Of a stretch of DNA of 64,000 nt, positions 63,577-64,000 are shown piece after piece. The stretch is taken from assembly GCF_002902405.1 (NCBI RefSeq), contig NZ_PPQS01000051.1:105315-169314 (forward strand), read 5' to 3'. Both the position numbers and the translations under genes were made by a program. Positions within the stretch are counted from its first letter, which is position 1; each line of letters opens with the position of its first letter. The notes beneath the pieces were generated by a model. That model did not search any database and was not told where the DNA came from. It worked only from the letters and a program-made list of their open reading frames with translations. The stretch comes from Staphylococcus schweitzeri. Lineage in GTDB: Bacteria > Bacillota > Bacilli > Staphylococcales > Staphylococcaceae.

Positions 63577-64000
63577 ATGAGAATAATGTTTATAGGGGAT
63601 ATCGTAGGTAAAATTGGAAGAGATGCAATTGAAACTTATATTCCTCAACTGAAACAAAAATATAGACCGACCGTAACAATTGTTAATGCTGAAAATGCAG
63701 CACATGGGAAAGGTTTGACTGAAAAAATTTACAAGCAATTACTAAGAAATGGCGTAGATTTCATGACGATGGGTAATCATACATATGGTCAAAGAGAAAT
63801 TTATGATTTTATAGATGAAGCGAAGCGCTTAGTAAGACCAGCCAATTTTCCGGAAGAAGCTCCAGGAGTTGGTATGCGATTTATTCAAATTAATGATATA
63901 AAATTAGCTGTAATTAATTTGCAAGGGCGTGCATTTATGCCTGATATTGATGATCCATTTAAAAAAGCTAATCAATTGATTAAAGAAGCACAAGCAGTTA
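63577..64000 (+). CDS. ymdB: YmdB family metallophosphoesterase (3' end outside window)
   Basis: Calcineurin-like phosphodiesterase; in Bacillus subtilis YmdB hydrolyses cAMP-type cyclic nucleotides, interacts with RNase Y and affects biofilm formation. The visible 141 residues carry metal ligands D8 in IGDIVG, E39 and N40 in VNAENAAHGKG and N67/H68 in MGNHTYG. The remaining histidine ligands lie beyond the window. AGAGGATGA precedes the ATG. It follows rny, its usual partner, with the small minus-strand gene between them. Confidence 0.93.
   Translation, partial: MRIMFIGDIVGKIGRDAIETYIPQLKQKYRPTVTIVNAENAAHGKGLTEKIYKQLLRNGVDFMTMGNHTYGQREIYDFIDEAKRLVRPANFPEEAPGVGMRFIQINDIKLAVINLQGRAFMPDIDDPFKKANQLIKEAQAV

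Overview
The window is a 64-kb stretch of low-GC Gram-positive core chromosome. Gene content, gene order and protein sequences match the Staphylococcus aureus complex, from ftsY to ymdB. Genus-level identification is secure: a YSIRK-type cell-wall hydrolase (LytN) with a FemABX protein (FmhC), STAR repeats and staphylococcal protein lengths all agree. Remembered S. aureus proteins differ at scattered positions (FtsK linker, LytN middle region, YlxM N-terminus, a 708-residue IF2 against about 705). This suggests a close relative such as S. argenteus or a divergent S. aureus lineage, but I cannot settle the species without alignment.

Layout. (1) 1-5.4 kb: SRP genes ftsY (5' end outside the window), ylxM and ffh, then rpsP, rimM-trmD and rplS. 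(2) 5.4-8.4 kb: a STAR repeat element and the only large minus-strand gene, yfhO (lipoteichoic acid glycosylation). (3) 8.8-12.7 kb: rbgA-rnhB and sucCD. (4) 12.9-15.3 kb: the species-specific pair lytN-fmhC. (5) 15.4-24.2 kb: dprA, topA, trmFO and xerC-hslV-hslU-codY. (6) 24.4-37.4 kb: rpsB, tsf, pyrH-frr, uppS-cdsA, rseP-proS and polC. (7) 37.7-49.7 kb: rimP-nusA-ylxR-ylxQ-infB, rbfA, truB-ribF, rpsO, pnp and rnjB. (8) 50-64 kb: ftsK, ymfC-ymfF-ymfH-ymfI-ymfK-ymfM-pgsA, cinA, recA, rny, a small minus-strand gene and the 5' part of ymdB.

Functionally this is the information-processing and envelope backbone: protein targeting (FtsY, Ffh), ribosome assembly (RbgA, RimM, RimP, RbfA, S2, S15, S16, L19), tRNA modification (TrmD, TrmFO, TruB), RNA turnover (PNPase, RNase J2, RNase Y), DNA metabolism (TopA, PolC, RnhB, DprA, XerC, FtsK, RecA), isoprenoid and phospholipid precursors (UppS, CdsA, PgsA), regulated proteolysis (RseP, HslUV, M16 proteins) and nutrient sensing (CodY, CcpA-type control of sucCD). 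No tRNA or rRNA gene, CRISPR array, prophage, insertion sequence or transposase was seen.

I found no obvious new multi-gene system. The points most worth a second look lie between genes and at protein ends: structured leaders before rpsB, rimP and rpsO; large hairpins in tsf-pyrH, rpsO-pnp, rnjB-ftsK, rbfA-truB and recA-rny; a palindrome touching the tsf -10 box; a cre-like site inside the sucCD promoter; the HslV N-terminal extension; the CinA and RNase J2 lost motifs; a P-loop in the unknown ACT protein YmfK; and the LytN-FmhC hydrolase/bridge-enzyme pair. About a quarter of the 54 genes start with TTG or GTG.
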